NCBI GenBank assembly: GCA_018907035.1
Contig: JACCIC010000121.1
Span: forward strand, 891,001 to 955,000
Direction: 5' to 3'
DNA length: 64,000 bases
Origin: Sycobia sp. Sy_11
Taxonomy: Eukaryota > Arthropoda > Insecta > Hymenoptera > Epichrysomallidae
Shown one piece after another: positions 56,720 through 64,000 of this stretch; position 1 is the first letter of the stretch; each line of letters starts with the position of its first letter. The notes below the pieces were generated by a model. That model was given only the letters and a program-made list of their open reading frames with translations. It had not been told where the DNA came from and did not search any database. The position numbers and the translations under genes are program-made.

Positions 56720-59700
56720 GTAATTTTAGATATATTATACCTAGATATAAGGTATACATAGATCATTGAGAATTAATGTACGTTGTGTCGCATAATAATG
56801 TATAATTTATATGATAAGCCAATTCTCTGACGTATACAATTAGCAATTACTATTACACAAAAATTAAGGCTTGGAAATAATAAAAGTATATAGTTTTTCA
56901 AAATTATCATCATTATTATTTACGTAACTGACTTATTGGAGGATTAGATAAAAGACGTATTCACTTGTTCATTATCATCTTGGAAAGATAAATAACAGCG
57001 TTAAGAATCTTAAAAATGAAACTGGAAACTGGATAGGGTGTAATATACGTATATATTATGCATATATATTATATTGTATATTGACTATTGTATTAGCGAC
57101 ATCGATAGCACGTGTCACGGGTAAATGAGACTCATAGGAATTACTGCACTACAAATAGTTAATTAATTAATGAATAATGCTTTTTATGTTGCATCCCAGA
57201 AGGGTACTAAAAAACTTTGTTTCCATTTCGCGTTCCACTACTCCAGAATTTTAAAAGAATATTTCTTTATATTTTTCACGCGCAAATGGTGTGTATTGAT
57301 TATATGTATGTAAAAAATATATTTATATTTCTAAGCGGTGACTTTAAAAACCTTATTATGGAAAACCGAAAAAATACAGGTTAAATATAGTTCCTGTGAA
57401 GCAAAAAAGAGTGGTCCCCAGTTCAAAACTAGCACTGAGAACGTTTAACCTTATTTTTTGAATGATAGTTGTTAAATTACTTCCTTATCTGCAAAAAATA
57501 AAATTTATGTCATTAAAGTAAATAAACTTTTGTATAAACGAATGTTGTCCGAAAAACGATACAGGCAACGGGGCATGCGCAATGGGCTTATCACTGTACA
57601 TTTGTATACATCTATAAATATGTGCGGCTCTAATCCATCTCTAACCTTTTGAGAAAGAATCAAATCATTATAGATTTACACAAATAATAAACATTATAAA
57701 TAGATACGCGATATTTAAACCAGAGCTCACATTTAAATTCTATTTTGTTTTCTAAATCTAAAATTAGGTATTCATTTTTAAATTTATAATTGGTATTTTT
57801 GTGAAAAGAACCGCCATAATTAAAATAACTATAAGGTGTACTTAAATTAAAAAAAAAAATGTTTATGTCCACTAAATTATTTGATTCATCGATGTAATTT
57901 AGATTTGTTTCAAATTATCAAATTTTTTCCGGTATGTACGCATGTGGGTAAGAAAAATAATGATTTGATGTTACTAAAATACTTTAATATTTAAAATAAG
58001 TAACTATGTATTTACATAAAAAAGTTTAGTAATGGGATAATATGTTTATTACATTTATAAATAAGTTCTTAAGTGAGTGAAATATTTTAGTGACAAGATT
58101 TAAGTATACATATTTCATTCAATCATATGAGGTTGCATTTGAACTGACAAGTTTGCAGAACGGGCTAAAATTTAAATATACTCTAAATGATAGCTAAAAG
58201 AATGTCTCTGTAAAATTTTAAGTATAGATTTGTGGACCAAATTTTTGTTGGAAATTCTATGAACATTCATTCTTTTATCTATCTTTTTTTTTTATTACGA
58301 AGACTCGGCGACGATCCTATAGAAACCAACAGATCTGTTTATTTATAATATTGCAGAATTATGTATAGTCATCATAACAAAAAACCTCTACGTAATAGAT
58401 TAATTTTTAAGCTTTCTCATTATAAAAAGAAAAACATGTATGGATTGGCCAAACTAAAAATATATTCAATGTGAAATTCAAGATAAATTATTACTATCTA
58501 ATCTCTAGCTTCAGCCGAATATAAAGTCGGTCACGTGGCGCGCATGCGAAGTCAGATTGTTCGCATTGAAGCATATAATGATGCAAGCCATATTAATAAT
58601 GCACACTTTTTTGCGCCGACCAAAACACCAATAATATATTAAATTTTTATTTTCATAATTATAATAATTAACTACTTTCAGTATATAGTTTGAATTTAAA
58701 TTTGAGGCAAATAGTCTCATTGTCACAATTATTAAAAAAAAATTAACAAGAAACTAAAATTAAAAAGAAGGTCTTTCATATCATCACATATCTTTGTTTC
58801 TTTATAGTGATTATGGTCACGAAATTACTTATGTGAAGTGCAAAAACTGGTAACACAAATATGGAATAATGAGATCCACGATTAAAATAAATCAGTTATA
58901 ATAAGAAATTTTTGTTTTTCTATTATATATCTTCGTACATCTGGGAATCAGTCACTGTCGTCATCCCACTAATGAGCCTAGACAACGAAAAATGAAACTA
59001 CTTATTTTGACTGCTATTTTAATTTCAGTTTTTGGTTAATTTTGAGATTTTCAAAACCTATATTTTATATCTCATTGGTTGTACATTTATGGAATAATTT
59101 TTAATTGTTGGATAGTGAAGCCATTTGTATCAGATTTGATAGTTATTCTAGACTTTACTTGCCCAAAGAGTATACTAATAGATCTGTTTTCAGAAATATT
59201 TTTCGCACTATATGCCATAAATATATTCTAATCTTCTGCTTAATTCCACAGCTTGAACTTAACGGTAGATTCTCTTAGAATGACAAACAAATAAGATTCA
59301 TTTTAGGATTTTTTTTCAGAACCAAAAGTAAATAAACAACTCACTGTTTTTGATACATTTTATTTAGACTTAAGGTACAGAAAAAAATTGTTTAGTAATA
59401 AATTGACTCATAAACAGCTTTTTCATGTAATATGGCTTGAAAAACGGTAGTTAATTAGCATTCGTTGTATTGAAATTTTTTTTCTTAAATTTTATTAAAA
59501 ACCTTTAATAATAAATTTCTTTTGTGTTTTTTTTGAGGATGCATATATTCATTTAACACCTTTTCTGTGTAAATTGAACATGTTTGTACTCAGTTAAATA
59601 TTGATGTAGAATGTTATAATCACAAGATAAGGTTCTAATAAGAAAAAGTTTATAAATAAATCTGATTTTCAAAAACGTATAATGTACAAATACAATATAT

Positions 59701-60355
59701 ATGTATTAAAGTAAATTAATCTATTTATCGGGTAAATTGTTTTGAAAACGTATTTTATATATAATAAGCTATCAAAAAATTGTGAATAAAACGATTTTTG
59801 AACGATTTTTATACGAATTTACTCTTAAAAGTGATTTTAAGATCACTGTTGCTACATAGTTTGAGATTCATTCTATGCATTTTAAATATATTAATACTTA
59901 ATACTTGTAACATTATTATAAGATATATTCGTACAAGAAATATTTCTAATAAAAAATAAGAGAAGTAACTAAAATATTTCGTCATTACATATATTTAATT
60001 TATATAATTTTAATACGCCTGTAAAGGTTTCAATAAAACTTAATAAAAAAAAATTATATCCCAGATAACAGCGCGTGCCAAGAGTACACATGCCTGCGTG
60101 GTTTGCCGCCCAGTTACGTTAAATTTTCGCAAGTATACATTGCGAGACAATAAAATTAAATTGTTGCCGGCAATACATAAGCGCAAGTTGCTTCACGAAT
60201 TAGCAAAAATCTTTGGCTTATTGCCGAATACATGCAGGAGAAATAATTCAAAATTTTTATGCAATAGAGGTTATGCACGAGCGTTCGATGTATTTTGATG
60301 GACTTTCCTTCTTCCTTCAAACAATTATATTCATCGTCCCACTTTTGGTATGTTT

Positions 60356-60411
<56 letters not shown>
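56720..60411 (+). other. intron start of the amine oxidase gene, AT-rich
   Basis: No exon or element was recognised over 3.7 kb. Small ORFs (57660-57872, 58511-58726, both minus; 60098-60298 plus) have no domain. A TA tract closes it at 60358-60412. Confidence 0.7.
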
Positions 60412-60418
<7 letters not shown>

Positions 60419-61342
60419 TAATTAAAAATTTGAATACCGAATGTTCAAAACACTCCTGATAACTATACTGTTACATAATTGTTTTTTGGACGACGATTTT
60501 ATATAAAAAAGCAATATATATTTATATTTTAAGGATATAATATATAAATTATCAGTATATCATTTGTAAGTATTTTAATATAAATATTGCACTCTGAAAA
60601 AATATTATATTTTTAATTTATATGCAATAACTTAAACAATCGATTAATTTAGTTAGTAATTATTATTTAACGAATTACTGAGGAATACTTGCATCTGCGA
60701 GGAAGTTTTTTATATTCTGTGTTTTTATTTTTAATATATAATAATTTGTGTATGTGTGTGTGTGTGTGTGTAAAAATATATAATTTATCGAATAAAAATT
60801 TTATTTTGTGTAATCAGCATTTTTATTAAAAAAATATGTAATAAATATATATTGCGCAGCAAAATGTATGATATACCGTGCCAATTGGCATACAATACAC
60901 TGACAATTAGCATGCGGATTTTGCCTGACATGTTTTGTCTAGAATTTGCCTTAAATTGACTTGTACCTGGCCGTCAATTATACTTATAAGATTGTAAGCT
61001 GATTGCAAGCTGCAAAGCGTGCTAAGCGTCGTAGATAATACGCCGGCGCGATATTATCTGGGTAAGATATATATTGATAATTGTAATAACGATAGTCGAT
61101 AATGAAGAGACTGAAATAATACATAGATAATATGCATAGGAGATATTTTTATCGATTATAACATCGCGCCGTCATATTATCGGCAACGCTTAGCACGCTT
61201 TCCAACTTGCAGTCTTTGATGGCCAGGGACAAGACAATTTTCCGGGAAATTACAAGCAAAACTTGCCAGTAAAACATGTCAGCGCATTGCAGGTGCCAAT
61301 TGTTACAGTATTGCTAATATTTTATCAACTTAATCATTGATT

Positions 61343-61392
<50 letters not shown>

Positions 61393-61410
61393 GTATTTTT
61401 ATTTTTAATA

Positions 61411-61465
<55 letters not shown>

Positions 61466-61693
61466 TAAAAATACAGAATATAAAAAACCCCCCTCACAGA
61501 TGCAAGTACTCTTCAGTAATTCGTTAGATAATATATATATATATATATACTGATATTTATATTATAACCTAAAGATAAATATATATTACTTTTTTTATAT
61601 AAAATCGTCGTTCGGAAAACAATGTAAGAGAATAAATATCAGTAGTTTTTTTTCTTCAAAATTCTGTATTTAAATTTTTACTTGATATAAATT

Positions 61694-61694
<1 letters not shown>
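60412..61694. repeat. 1.28-kb near-palindrome between microsatellites
   Basis: Left arm features recur reverse-complemented at the right in mirrored order. They are ACGACGATTTTATATAAAAA (60490 vs about 61605), TAACGAATTACTGAGGA (60669 vs about 61525), ACTTGCATCTGCGAGG (60688 vs 61505) and AAGCGTGCTAAGCGT (61016 vs about 61195). The centre is near 61090. TA tracts at 61345-61388 and 61414-61459 sit in the right arm. No coding. It looks like a non-autonomous long-TIR or foldback element. Confidence 0.75.

Positions 61695-64000
<2,306 letters not shown>

Overview
The window is an AT-rich, repeat-dominated stretch of an arthropod (most likely insect) nuclear genome. The evidence is a host gene split by large introns, insect-type mariners, a BEL/Pao element, Ty3/gypsy relics, a Phantom-type Mutator transposase, Jockey- and R1-like non-LTR retrotransposons, and many TA, CA, CT and TAA microsatellites. 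Hymenoptera would fit but cannot be proven from the sequence. No tRNA, rRNA, CRISPR array or bacterial-type gene was recognised.

Layout. 1-5003: broken Ty3/gypsy copy A (minus). 5004-7570: AT-rich DNA, then a CT-rich patch and a small GC-flanked repeat. 7633-16440: a mariner relic whose 5' part is split by a complete BEL/Pao element (7744-15427, minus; 5-bp target duplication GCATT, LTRs almost identical, reading frames broken). 16437-20214: two foldback units in inverted orientation around a Jockey-like relic. 22055-23881: Phantom/Mutator transposase (minus). 24397-25641: mariner relic with TIRs and TA duplications. 26640-30000: Ty3/gypsy copy B (plus), same family as copy A. 32213-33499: nearly intact mariner. 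33600-34205: another mariner relic. 34206-36184 and 41666-44938: two foldback-type elements whose inverted arms are built of ~60-bp subrepeats around TA tracts, the best candidate for something undescribed. 36260-37200: a further long inverted repeat with Helentron-like sequence. 37550-41535: Jockey-superfamily element with ORF1, endonuclease and RT. 46766-56719: the one host gene, a flavin amine oxidase of the spermine/polyamine oxidase type, five coding pieces on the plus strand, 3' end beyond the window. 48511-49345: R1-like fragment lying in a TAA microsatellite in its intron. 60412-61694: a 1.28-kb near-palindrome. 61859-64000: R1-clade element (minus) ending at a long GT microsatellite and running off the window.

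The elements form a nested history: BEL inside mariner, mariner inside a foldback arm, R1-like fragment inside a microsatellite inside a host intron. At least six long inverted repeats lie between 16 and 62 kb. Many open reading frames are broken by single-base shifts, some at homopolymers, so part of the decay could be sequencing error.
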